Shown here: positions 34,101 to 45,210 of the stretch, one piece after another
How the letters are laid out: every line of letters begins with the position of its first letter
Numbering within the stretch: position 1 is the first letter of the stretch
Assembly: GCA_002118135.1 (NCBI GenBank)
Contig: BDIU01000080.1
Location: 217,556 to 281,555 of the forward strand
DNA length: 64,000 bases
DNA from: Trebouxia sp. TZW2008
Lineage: Eukaryota; Chlorophyta; Trebouxiophyceae; Trebouxiales; Trebouxiaceae
Reading direction: 5' to 3'
Position numbers and translations under genes: made by a program
Notes under the pieces: generated by a model
Database searches by the model: none
Told to the model about the DNA's origin: nothing
What the model saw: only the letters and a program-made list of their open reading frames with translations

Positions 34101-37100
34101 GTGTCCACCAGACACCATTGCCTGATTACTAAAGCCAGTATGTAAATGCAGGTGATTTGCTGATGAACAGCCCACGGCGGGTGAGCATGGCAGGCAGCGT
34201 GAGGGATGTTACAGCGCACTTGCTGGATGATGCCCAGCCAGATGCCTTGAGCCCTGCCCAGCCTGTGCAGGTCCAGCAGATTGTACCGAGCATTGCTGCC
34301 CTGCCCTCCCCAGCAACTGGCATCCTAGCCAAGCCGTCAAGTGAGCTCCTCTGCATGCTTCCTGAAGACAGGCATGCCGTCATTTGAGTGATCCTTGCCT
34401 GAGGTCTTTGCACATGTGAGCTTCTATGACATGAAGGCTGATATTCATGCCCTGACACTCTCCAGCTTGCTGAAAGAAATCAAGGTCCGCCACCCATGAA
34501 ACATCCGTGTCTGATGAGTGGGTGGTGCTCTCGCACAGCAGACTAAAGCTCTGCCACCATGTCTGCAGTTGACTCACATGCTCATACAATCTACATGTCA
34601 TGACCTGCAACAACAGGTCGTGCCCCACAATGCTGCCCAAGCCATCAGCATGGTGAGATGTTCACTGTGCCTGCAGTCTGGGACATTACCACAGGGCTGA
34701 TGCGGTAGCCAGAGCCAAAAGCACTTGTGCTTCAGCACCACTGCAGTTTGTGCTGCAGCAGCATTCAAGGCCATAGACCGCTGTCAAGGCCGTCAGCATG
34801 ATGATGCCATCTTTTCAGTTGTGTCCACAGTCAGGGACACCACAACAGGGCTGTTGCTAGAGCCAGAGCCCAGCTCTGAGCTGAAGGGGCCTTTCGGTGC
34901 CTTAAGGCGTTAGGTGAACCAGCTGCAGGCGCCCCAGCAGGCAGACCTGGGGGGCTTTGACCGCAGTGACAGCACAGGGTCCCACACTCTCAAGCTGCAG
35001 CAGGTCACTGGATCAACCACACAGCTGCTGGCAGCCAGACATGATTCCCTTCACTGGCTTGACTGACACTGCATTGTGTGCCTGCAGTCAGGGACATCAC
35101 AACCGGGCTGTTGCTGGAGCCTGAGCCCACCCCTGAGCTGAAGGGGCCTTTGGGTGCCTAAAGAAGGCAGCTGAACCAGCTGCAGGCGCCCCAGCAGGCA
35201 GACCTGGGGGGCTTTGGCCGCAGTGACAGCACAGGGTCCCACACTCTCAAGCTGCTGCAGGTCACTGGATCAACCACACAGCTGCTGGCAGCCAGACATG
35301 ATTCCCTTCACTGGCTTGACTGCCGCTGCATTGTGTGCCTGCAGTCAGGGACATCACAACCGGGCTGTTGCTGGAGCCTGAGCCCACCCCTGAGCTGAAG
35401 GGGCCTTTGGGTGCCTTAAGAAGGCAGCTGAATCAGCTGCAGGGGCCCCATCAGGCTGACATTGGGGGCTTTGGGCGCAGTGACAGCACAGGGCCCCACA
35501 CCCTCAAGCTGTTGCAGGCAACTGGATCTACCACACAGCTGCTGGCAGCCACTGCCCGACCCGCAGGCCACCGCATGTCCAGCAAAGGTACGTGTATGGG
35601 TTGCTGTCCTCACTGTGCATTGCCCTGAGCTTGCATGGCATAGCTGCTCTTTGCTGCTGCATACAGCAAAGAGCCATGCATGTCCCAACTGACGGGAGTA
35701 GAAAAAAGGAGCTATACCTGCAGTTGACTCCTGGCCTGTTCACTACCTTTTCTGTGAGCATATCAACGATATGGCTATATGCATGAAGATAGCAGAGGCT
35801 TGTGCACGTGGTGTCCTCACGTTTGACAAACTGAGCTTGTCTGATGTGCCATAATTTACGTAAGCTGGTCAGACTTTCACATCAGTGTGCGTCGCAGCTG
35901 GGTGTTTGCCCTTGACTTGGGCCTTTAACACAACAACTAGAGAAACGGCAAGTGTTGACATTTTGCGCAGGGGCAACAGGAGCTTTGTTGTCTTATGGCA
36001 CCACGCAGCTGCTGGCAGACCGTACCATGGCGTCTGCCATAGGCAATGCAAGCCGCAGAGCTCTTGCACCAGGTATAGATCAATGGATGAAAGCAGGACT
36101 GTCACAAGTCACTTACCTTGTGGCGGCGTTGCCATCTGAACGTTTTGACCTGGGATGCGTAGCACGGATATCATTGAGCCATTCTCTAGTCCACAGAATT
36201 CAAGGCTGCTGTGCAGCTCTGGACTATGAGAATGTCAATCATATCACTGCAAATACATTCAGGCCTATGCCACAATTGCGAACTGGAGACATGCATATTT
36301 CATTGCAACTGTCAAGGGCCTGTGTTACCAGGCCCTTGACAGTTGCAGCAGCCAAGTTGTACAGCACGATTGTTGACGACCAGCAAAAGCATGTCTTCTT
36401 CTTTTCCCTTTTCTGAGGTGGCTTCTTTCTTTAGTAGGTGATGCAAGCATGACGATGGAGTTGGAGGACAGCACTGGGAGTGGTGCTATGCTGGCGGACA
36501 ATACCATGGAAGGGCTGGAGGCTCCCCCTGAACTGCCCTTGGAGCCAGCAGGGCTGCAGGGCACAGCCCTTGCTGTGGCAGCAACCCCTCAACAGCCTGT
36601 TGCCTTCTCTGCAGCTGCTCCTTACAGCCAGCCTCACAGTGTCTTCCCAGGTACAGTATCCTCTCTTTGTAAGGACACTCGATATAAAGACAATCTCAAC
36701 TCAAGGATAACGTCATTGGTGACCAATCACTGCATTTCAATTGCAGTAGTCCCTCTGAGCAAGGACAACTTGGTGTAAGGACAAATTGCTTGGTAAACAA
36801 AGCATTCATTATCAAGACAGGTCACTGTACACCTGTTGAGCACTTGGTTCAGGCAAATCCTCTTTCATCAGCAGAAGCTGCTTGTGTGAGCACTTCATCT
36901 TTGTCAAAATAGCTGCTCATCTCTTTTGTGGCAGGATCGCTCACATAGCATGTGGCGCTCCCTTCATTCTTTCTGGGCATAACACCATATTTTCTTGCCA
37001 ATATGACAAATGTCTGTATATATGCACTCTGGCTTGAGATCTTGGCCAATGCGCCTGTGCCTCAGCCATGCTAGTCTCAGCCATTCTGTCACCAATGCTC

Positions 37101-40100
37101 ACCGTTGTTCGCGAGCAAGATTGCATTGCAGGCTGTTGCCACATTGCATCACGCTAAAGCATTGTGCATCCTCAGCATGCTGTTCTGCGGGTACGTCACC
37201 TCATCAGAAGGCATGTGCAAGCAAGCATGTAAATCTCAGCAATTGTACTGTTTGATGGCAGGCGGGGCATTGCTAGCCCGCACCCCTCCCACAGGGGCCA
37301 AATCTAAGCCCAGGCTACCCCCTAGCCACACCAACAGGCAGCTGGACATGGGCGACCCCACCAGCCCCCTGCCCAACCCCAACCCCACCCCCGTGGCCCC
37401 CTCCCCAGCATATCAGACTGCACCCAGGTCACAGCTGCGTAGCGGCCACAAGCAATTGCCTGGACACAGCAGAGCCCAAGCTGGACTACAGCAGACTGAG
37501 GCACAGGCAATACAACACAGGCCTGGACACAACACAGCACAAGATGGGTTGCATCAGGCTGAGGCTCAGGCAGGGCATGCGTGGGAGGGCCAAGGGCAAA
37601 CTGCTGAGCAGGCTAGCCCATTGGGGTGGGCTCAGGGGGCTGGCGTAGGGGGGCTGAAACTGGCCAGGACACCCATCGGCAAGACCGTGGGTATGTTCAG
37701 TTGCCTGAACAATGTTTGCACTGACGGCAGCAGTTCAACATGGGCACTCTTCCTGGTTGGTGATTCAAGTGATTGCTATTTTAAGCGACTCCTTGTTTGC
37801 TTGTGTCCTGTGCACACAAGGCTCGTGAAAGGCATGCCACATTGAGATCTCAACACCATGCAGCAAGCTAATTGTGAGCAAGCTGATCACTCTCTTTACC
37901 AAAGTGTAAGTGCCATGTCCAATCACAAAGCATGTACCAGCAGTTTGGCATGCAAATGTGCCCAAGCTTCAGCATGACAGGCATTCTGCTCAGATGCCAG
38001 ACAAAGACTTGGGTCTGCCAGAAGGTGGGAGGCCCTAAGCTGGCCAGAACCCCCATAGGCAGCCCCCGTCAATAGCCCCCCAGCCCCTAACAGCCCCAGC
38101 CCCCTGATGTGCCCCCCTCAGTCAGTCGTCCGGGCAGGGCTGCGGTAACAGGACCTGTCAAGAGTAGTGTCCCAGCAGGGCAGCTTGGATCTGCTTGTGT
38201 TGTAGCCTGATGCCCTTACAGGTGAAGCAGTGGGAGGCCCTAAGCTGGCCAGAACCCCCATAGGCACCCCCCGCCATCAGCCCCCTAGCCCCCAGCAGCC
38301 CCAGCCCCCTGATGTGCCCCCCTTAGTCAGCTACCAAGGCAGGGCTGCAGCAGCAGGGGCCCTGAGAAATGGGGTGCCAGCAGGGCATCAGCTTGCTAGG
38401 ACACCTGCTGGCGTGGCATCTGCCCGAAAGCTTCCGCACATAGCATCTCAGAATGTTGACCCTCAGGGCACACCAGGTAATTCCCTGTGAACATTTGCCA
38501 CTGTATTGACTGCACTGACTGGATGATAAAATCAACTTGTAGTGTTCCCAGCTACAGCTTTGGAAGTTTGGTGACCTCACTGCATGTGCATGCAGAATAC
38601 AGTAAAACACCTTTCTGCAAAGTGATTTGCAGATCTGCATTGTGCTCATGGATCAATGAAACTAGCTGCCAGACTTCCACTCTGCACATTATGCGCATGC
38701 TCCATGAAGCAATTGCAATCTGAAAGCATGATTCAAGCCCATTTCAGATTTTGTTGCAATTGCAGCATGTCATTATGCTTCAGGTGTTTAGATAACTGCT
38801 GTCCTGCTGTCAGATGGCGCTTCAGCTGGTCGCTTGGATTGCTGAAGCTGACTTTGAACAATTGGCATGCAGGCGGACTGAAGATGGCACGCACCCCTAA
38901 TGGCAAGCCGCCATTGGCTGGTCAAAGAGGGGTCCCCAACAGTGCAGGTCAGCTCCTCTGACTACAGTAATCTCTGCATTGGTTACCAAGAAATTTGTCC
39001 TTACAGCAAACTGTCCTTACTCAGAAGAACCGCTGTAGTCAGAATGCAGTGCTTTGTTCCCAATTGCATTGTCCTTACATTGAGAATGTCCTTATGTCAA
39101 GTGTCCTTATATCGAGAGATTGCTGTACCTCCTTATTTCGTGCTGATGCTCAAACAAGCTGCTTACCATTTTAACAGCCCAGCTCATGCGTTTCTGACTT
39201 GCAAGAAGGGTGTGCAAGCATCTGAGAGCGCCTTCCCAAATGTGCAAATCAAACTGGTAGCGGCACAGGCAAGGAGCTCTACATTGCCTTGAGCTGACTT
39301 GCAGCAGCCTTCTGTTGTCAAGCAGTACTCATACCAGATTGATTGGTGTACAGAGCGCATGCCTGGAGGCATGAAGCTGACGCGCACACCCATGGCAGCA
39401 TCCCGGCTGTCTCTTGGGGGCTCCCCCCTGCACCCCTCCAGCCCCTCCCTGCAGCCAGCTGCCCTGCCCATCACCTTTCAGGTCACATACTTGCTGATGC
39501 TTCTGATACATGGCAGCAAACTTGAATTTTGTGCACCAGTGAAGTTCACTGCGCAACAACACTGGCTCTCATCTGTGACCAAGCTAGAATCACCCTTAGC
39601 TTGAAGTAACTTGCGCATTGTGTGCAGCAACAATGCAGCATCACTCCTTTGCAACAGCAGCAATGAAAGTCCAGGGCTGCTTTGCTGCTGTTGAAGATGT
39701 GCCAGGCAGTGCTTTTGATGAATGACCACCATTGCACAATGTGACTGTAAGGTCTGAGACATGCCATGACTGTCAGGTCTAGGACATGTCGTGACTGCAA
39801 AGTGTGGGACATGCAGGATTTCTTGAAGGAGGTGGACATCAGGTTCATGGACCAGCTGCGGCGAGGTGCTTCAATTGCAGGCACAGACATGGCCAGGGCG
39901 CCCCAGCCTGCCAGTCTGAGGGAGTGCTACCAGCTCATGTGCCTCACTGCTCCTGAGGTGTGTTTTGGCTATATCAGTTGACCTGGTGCTACCAGCTTGT
40001 GTGACTGACTAGTCTGTTTGACTATACCAGTCTGCATGCAACCATGTGTCTTACTGCTCCTGAGGAACGGTTTGAGTGCCTCAGTGTTGACTTGATGATA

Positions 40101-43100
40101 CCAGCTCATGTGCCTCACTGTTCCTGAGTTATAATGTTATAACATCAGGCTTGACTTGATGCTATCAGCTCATGTGCCTCACTGCTCCTGAGGTGCGCTT
40201 CCAACCATACAGATCTTGACTTGATCTGCAAGTTGTTTTGAGGTTGTTTGACCATGCCTATCTTGACTTGGCATGCAGAAGTCTTCTCTCAGACAACACT
40301 AGTCCTGCATAGATGAGCTCAGTAGCATCCCTTTCTGGGAGTCTTATGCAGTCCTGTAGAAGAGCATGAGCCTGCAGTCACATGCTTATGTTTGAAAGGA
40401 GTGGTGGGTGCCTGTGGACCAGATAGAGGCAAGCACTGTCACTGTTAAGGAGGAGATTGTCATCCGCATTGCGGCAGAGTCAGACAGGTAAGTTGAAGGG
40501 CTGGACGAGAGGCGAAGCAGCTCAGGTGACAATTTTTGCTCTGACAAGAGTGATGGGTGCAGGTAGACCAGATCGAGGCAAGCATTGCCACCATCAAGGA
40601 GGAGATTGAGACGCGCAAGGCGGCAGTGGCAGACAAAGAGGCCCTGCTGGCCAACCACAACCCGCCCGTCTTCCAGGCTGTGCAGGTACGCCTTCATTGC
40701 CAGTCTAACTAACATGGCTCTATGGCTCACAAGTGTGCAGAGATGCCGTCATTGACAGATGCTTCTGTAACTCTGCTCCCTGACTAGCGTGACCTGTCTT
40801 GTAGCCCGTCCAGGCCTGCCTTCACTGCTGTTTGCTTGATGCACTGCTGTATGTCCCACCACATCGCCTGAATGCAACGCTTACAAGCATTACATACACT
40901 ATGATAACATCAAAATTGAATCCTGGACTGCACCTGTTGCAGTTGACCAGTAGCAACCAGTTGGCTGAGGTGAAGAGGCGAGTAGGGCTGCTGAAATGGG
41001 TGTGCCAGCAGCAGACGCAGGGGACCTAGAAGGAATGGCATCCCTCTAAACACAGCATTTTCATTCCCTGTCATCTCTCACTGACCACTTCTTGTGCACT
41101 TGTTGCAGTTGACTACTGGCAGTGAGTTGGCTGAGCTGAAGAGGCGGGTGGGCCTGTTAAAGCGGGTGTGTAGGCAGCGCACACAGGGGGCGTGGAAAGA
41201 ATGGCGCGCCTCCATGGAGCAGCACAAAGCGACCTGGCTAGCCAATCACCTCACCCTACTGCACCAAGACCATGCCTTCTTGGAGTCTGGTCTCACGCAA
41301 GTACAACAACTGCAGCAGCAAGCCCAACAGCTGCAGACTGATCTGAGGGAGGACATGACCAAGCGCAGAGAGCAGCAGCAGGTGTGTCTTGTTCCCACTG
41401 GCTTTGTGTAGGTTGGTGAAGTGGTTTGATTATGTACAGAGAGCAACAGCAGGTCTGTGTCCTTCTGAGGGTGTTAAGTCTGGCCCACGTGCAGCGACTG
41501 CAGCAGCTGGTCCACCAGCTGCAGTGTGACCTCAGGGAGGACACAACAAAGCAGAAAGAGCAACAGCAGGTGGTTGTTGCAATCTTCCTATCTCAACACT
41601 TGAGCTGCACAAAGAGAGCAACAGCACTGTGTGTTCTTCTGGGAGTGTCTGGCCTCACGCAAGTGCACCATCTGCCACAATATGCTCACCAGCTGCAGAC
41701 CGAGGATTTGTTCAAGCGCACAAAGCAGCAGCAGGTGAGTGTTGCACTGCGACCGTGGACAACAGTATTGATGGTGCTTTAACCTGGTACCATCGGGGAC
41801 TGGCAAGACAGGGCTTTTGGCATAGCATATGTGTGAGAAAGTGCAATCTGTTATGGCTAGCATCATCACCATCATCATCACCATCATCATCATCTCTTCT
41901 TTTGTCATGATTGTCATTGTCATGATTACATGTTTGGTGCAGGATGAGGAGCAGAGGCAGCAGGAGGTGACTGAGATGCAGGCATCGCTTGATCAGCTGC
42001 GCATTGCCAATCAGGAGCGGCAGCAGAAGCAGCAGGCTGCTCAGGCCCGCCTGGCAACCCTTCAGGTGCAGCCTCACTCTCATGTACACGCTTTGCAAGC
42101 CACACATGTCTTGGAATGCAACCTGCTGACTTGTGGACATAGCAGCAAATTGCTGTGGTGTGCACAAATGAGCTCAAAAATGGGCCAGATTGTTGCTTGT
42201 GTGGCATTTACAATGCCATGGTAGGAAGTCTCAAGTTTGTTGTCTTTCAGTAATTTAAGACACGTGTAGCGTCCTGTCAACACGATTCTCCATTGAGCAA
42301 TCAGGTTCATGAAAAATCACTTTTAGCATACACACTTTTGTTCATGATCAGCAGGAAATGTTATTTGATTGATGCTCATCGGTGTCAGATGGCCTGCATA
42401 TTCAGGCTGCATTGTACGTGCATATCTCTTTGTTCCATAAATACAGTGCTTCAAGATCACTGAAATGTTTTATGCTCATGCACAGTCTCCTATGATCAGC
42501 AAAGCGGCACAGCTAAAGATTGTCATACGCACCACACAATCATGCTCAAAAGGTGTCTGTTCTGGAGAGTTCCCATCACTAGACTGTTTGTGCTTTATGG
42601 GAAGTCTAGATGTTGTCAATCAATCAATCAATAGAATATATAGTCCGGGACAGGGAGCCAGACGTAACTCATTGGACTTCCTGGCTTGAAAGCACAGGTG
42701 AATGTGCCTGGCAACCAAAGGCAGCTGAACAGTTTTGCCTCAAGGAAAAACCGATGTTCCGCTGGTGAAAGGCTGAACCAAACAAAGAAAAGTGTTGACC
42801 TCTGATGACACTTATCTGGGCTGCCATGCTGCAGGCTGAACATCAAGCCCAGGCTGTGAAGCAGGAGCAGTTCGTGGCCAGCCTGACAGCCCTAAGGGAT
42901 GACAGTCAGCAGGGCAACAGCCCTGGGGCCATAGCACGCAAGGCAGCAGCTCACCAGGCCTCAGCAGAGGCACTGCTACAGAAGGTGCTTGCACAGCTGC
43001 CCTTGTATTGTAGTGTTCAGCCTGCAGTTTTAAGCTTCATTTATATCTCAGGCAAAGGAGTGTCTGCAGACATTAGACACTGCCGAAGCGTTCAAACTTC

Positions 43101-44887
43101 ATTCTGTAATTTGTCAAGCACAGACTGAGCTTATTGGCGAGTGGCCAGTGGAAGATGTCTGAAGTCATGGGTCCATGACTGCCATGCTTCTCTTGTGTGC
43201 AGTCACCCTGCCTCAATCACTTGCCAGTCTGTGCAGCTCACGATCAAAATCTGCTGTGCTTGATGACGCTGACAGGCCTGACCAGACCAGACAGGTGCAC
43301 CCAAAGCAAAGCTGCTCAGCCAAATGATCTTGTCATGAAGCCTTGATTGCAGCACTGACACAGCACAGTCTGAGGCATTTGTCTGTTTGCACAGGTGCAG
43401 AGGAAAGACGCCTTGTCCAACTGTCTGGGCTGGCGGCTGGAGGCAGCAGGCAATGCTGATCAGCACGCAAACCTGACTCTGCGCTTTGGCAGTCTCTTCA
43501 GAGCATGCATGCCAATGCCAGGGGCTCAGCCGCAATCAGAGGCCCTCTTAGAGCTTGCTCCAACAGGTGTGCACATGATGCGGCAACACAGTGTGCATTG
43601 CTGTTGCAGCATCGCGCAGGACACGTATGTTGCACGCTTCAAAATTCAAATGTTGCATGATTTGGTCTCAGACTTGCACTATGCTTCACGCACAGATTGG
43701 CTGTCACGGTCAAGCGCAGAAAACAGTTGCAGTCAGTGCTCTTTTGGAACAATGGCATTGGATGTCAGGCACAAATAAATACATTTGCAATCATTAGCCA
43801 TTCAGGAACATGAGGGGTGACTTCAGCTACCCCTTCTGCAGAATTGTGCTTCATGCCTAATAATGCTTTCCGTCTGCAGATTCCCTTGTGCTTTTGAACT
43901 GACAACCATTTCATGCTCCCTTGTGACAGTTTCCTGAATGCTGGAGTCTGTTTTGCAGATGACTTGATTTGAATCAACTCTGTGCCTTGTCATGGCTGAA
44001 TGCAGTTGCCCGTCTGGGACTTGACAGCACCAGGTTATCGCTTTTGGACCCTTTTTTCATGCAATGTGCAGAAGCAGGCATGGAGACACAGCGCTGGCAT
44101 GAGCTGGCTGCCAACCTAGCAGGCATTGCCAGCTCCGCAGCTCCACCTGCCTTGCCCTTCAGCCTCACTGACATCAGGACAGACCAGACTGCAGCAGCTG
44201 TCCAGCAGTATAGCTGCAACCTGGGACGCATTGAAGACTTGGTGCAAGAGCTTGACATTCTGCGCTTGAAGTGTGCAGCGTTGTCCAATGTTTCAGCAAG
44301 CGATACAAGTGTGACGCTTGTGTTTCTTGGGCTGGAGGCTGAGTTGAAGTTTTCAGTTCAAGTCGAGATAGGTGAGCTGCTTGGATTGCGTGCAGCTGAC
44401 ATGATATGCTGAGATCACAACAGTTGTGCTACATGTGCAGTCAAAGCTGCCATGCTGTGCTGCAAGCCTTACTGCAAATTTTGCAACAAAGCTCACTGCA
44501 GTACAACCTTGCGCTGAGTGTGTTGTTTTTGTTATATTTGCTCTCATTGTTATTCTTGTTGTGCTTGTGTTTGTAGTTATGCTTCTTGTTGCTGTCATCT
44601 TTATTTGCAACTACGGGTTTGTCAAACAAGTGATTGACTGTGCAGGTCCTGAGTATCCCCATGGCCAAATGCAGAATCACGTGCGGATGCATTTTCAAGG
44701 CAAGACTACTTTGACCACCACGGACATTGAAAACACAGTTGCTGAAGTGCCAGAGGGTCACAGCCGGCTGATGCGTATCTGTCAGGCTCTGAGTGGTCTG
44801 ACGAGGCCAGCAAAGGGCGAGGTTGCAGCAGAGAAGCCCCAGAAAGAGCTGCATGTATTCAGCAATCCGCTTTTTGGCTCTTGCTAG
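31171..44887 (+). CDS. KNL1: Outer-kinetochore scaffold KNL1/Spc105/Spc7
   Basis: Twenty exons join in frame to ~1,628 aa: 31171-31278, 31386-31878, 32140-32928, 33384-33656, 34152-34340, 35345-35587, 35971-36072, 36438-36650, 37262-37690, 38222-38476, 38873-38947, 39354-39481, 39817-39957, 40563-40685, 41109-41381, 41943-42065, 42834-42983, 43395-43566, 44006-44371 and 44646-44887. Exon 1 holds SLGRRVSFAPD, the RVSF docking site for PP1. MELT-like Bub-recruiting motifs are MDIT (31569), MELT (31857), MDLT (32220) and MELE (36453). Exon 3 has three TLGGYTRA...HPVWGSQ repeats; exons 9-12 carry LARTP-type motifs. The Spc7 region begins DFLKEVDIRFMDQLRR; coiled coil follows (exons 14-17), then an RWD-like end (exons 18-20). 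It links Ndc80/Mis12 complexes to checkpoint signalling. Part of the usual Spc7 segment after LTAPE was not found, so a small exon may be missing. Confidence 0.85.
34831..35587 (+). repeat. Exact 257-bp x3 tandem exon array in KNL1, two copies dead
   Basis: Copies of exon 6 start at 34831, 35088 and 35345, 257 bp apart each time, and each follows a cag acceptor. Copy 1 has an in-frame TAG (34911-34913) and copy 2 an in-frame TAA (35159-35161). Copy 3 is open through its donor at 35588. All three begin with the same TTGLLLEPEP-type sequence. Copies 2 and 3 are nearly identical up to the stop, so that duplication is recent. Confidence 0.92.
36304..36347. repeat. Perfect 19-bp hairpin in a KNL1 intron
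   Basis: TGCAACTGTCAAGGGCCTG is followed by the 6-nt loop TGTTAC and the exact complement. The stem lies in the intron between exons 7 and 8, about 90 bp upstream of the acceptor at 36437. It could be a pre-mRNA structure, a small-RNA precursor or a freshly made palindrome; no other evidence is visible. Confidence 0.8.
36652..36820. mobile_element. MITE-like element, family member 3, abutting a splice donor
   Basis: It begins TACAGTATCCTCTC immediately after the G of the donor GTACAG of KNL1 exon 8. It contains GTAAGGACACTCGATATAAAG and caaggacaacttggtgtaaggac, closely matching the complement of the element at 38963-39127. The right end is eroded. The TA overlaps the donor site. Confidence 0.65.
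38021..38476 (+). repeat. Duplicated KNL1 exon 10, upstream copy dead (period 205 bp)
   Basis: The sequence encoding GGPKLARTPIG occurs at about 38027 and again at 38232. In the first copy CAA is followed by TAG at 38073-38075 where the live exon has CAT CAG, and further changes erode the rest. Only the second copy is open from the acceptor at 38221 to the donor at 38477. Confidence 0.88.
38963..39127. mobile_element. MITE-like element, family member 4 (best-preserved copy)
   Basis: This 165-bp element starts TACAGTAATCTCT and ends AGAGATTGCTGTA, so its ends are near-perfect inverted repeats bounded by TA. Its interior is rich in TGTCCTTA/TAAGGACA units. It lies in the KNL1 intron 16 bp after the exon 11 donor (38948). 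TA flanks and CAGT-type ends suggest a Tc1/mariner or pogo-related non-autonomous family; no transposase is present in the window. Confidence 0.75.
39736..39816 (+). repeat. Three short copies of a splice-acceptor region in KNL1
   Basis: Units of the type tgactg(c)aaggtctgggacatg, about 32-35 bp each, occur at about 39742, 39767 and 39792. The last copy supplies the acceptor atgcag used by exon 13 (39817), which starts the Spc7 domain. Confidence 0.65.
39930..40200 (+). repeat. Tandem copies of the KNL1 exon 13 3' end
   Basis: The end of exon 13 (agctcatgtgcctcactgctcctgag plus donor) recurs downstream about three more times (near 40050, 40105-40130 and 40165-40192), interspersed with ttgacttgatg(c)taccagc. 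The copies lack an acceptor of their own and have lost frame. The period is roughly 60-95 bp. Confidence 0.8.
40398..40690 (+). repeat. Duplicated KNL1 exon 14, first copy partial
   Basis: GACCAGATAGAGGCAAGCAC... at about 40418 is a diverged copy of the live exon starting at 40563 (VDQIEASIATIKEEIE). The copy ends after GAGTCAGACAG and then reads into intron-like DNA. The upstream copy lacks a clean cag acceptor. Confidence 0.8.
40938..41200 (+). repeat. Duplicated KNL1 exon 15 5' half, first copy dead
   Basis: Acceptor plus about 90 bp at 40942 onward match the start of the live exon at 41109 (SELAELKRRVGLLKRVC). In the first copy the codon pair encoding AW in the live exon reads ACC TAG, giving a stop. 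Confidence 0.85.
41290..41740 (+). repeat. Threefold tandem repeat of the KNL1 exon 15 3' end (coiled coil)
   Basis: The Gln-rich segment QLQTDLREDMTKRREQQQ with its donor (41381) recurs ending at 41569 and 41734. The second copy has an acceptor-like gtgcag at 41493, is open and is phase 0 at both ends (RLQQLVHQLQCDLREDTTK...), so it could be a real or alternative exon. The third is more diverged and has no clear acceptor. Confidence 0.7.
41862..41905. repeat. CAT/ATC trinucleotide repeat
   Basis: Imperfect ATC units (catcatcaccatcatcatc) lie in a KNL1 intron close to the acceptor at 41942. A similar ATC/ATT-rich tract lies at 15061-15150 in the giant gene. Confidence 0.85.
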
Positions 44888-45210
44888 CTTTCAAAAAGAA
44901 CAGTTGACCCCAAGCTGTAACCAGTGGCATCTCTGAAGCCCCATACTGCGACTTGTTACTTGCAACTTCTCTTGCGTCGCACGTATGTTACAGAGGCTCA
45001 CCCTCACTGAGCGTCGTCGATGAGTCAAAGGCGGACCCAGAGTCGAGACTACGCAAAGCAAGCGAGCAATTTCCAACATGAAGCCTGTCTGGATAACCTA
45101 GTAGCAGCCTCGGCAAACCCTACCCGGAAGTCGGCAAAGTCGACTGATCATGCGCTGTTGAGTTCTCTTTGCACAACAGCACATCTGAATCTATACTTGC
45201 GTCTGTCAAC
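44888..45210 (+). promoter_or_regulatory. KNL1 3' flank with TGTAA signal, and RPS15 promoter/5' UTR
   Basis: TGTAA at 44916-44920, 29 nt after the KNL1 stop, matches the green-algal polyadenylation signal. The remaining ~290 bp before the RPS15 start must hold its promoter. It includes acccggaagtcgg near 45121-45133, but no TATA box is clear. Confidence 0.5.

Noticed and set aside
40258..40400. Search for the missing Spc7 segment (ELY..C.EL type) between KNL1 exons 13 and 14
   Set aside because: The stretches with acceptor-like cag sites run into stops within a few codons. No segment with the expected pattern was found, so the exon was left out rather than invented.
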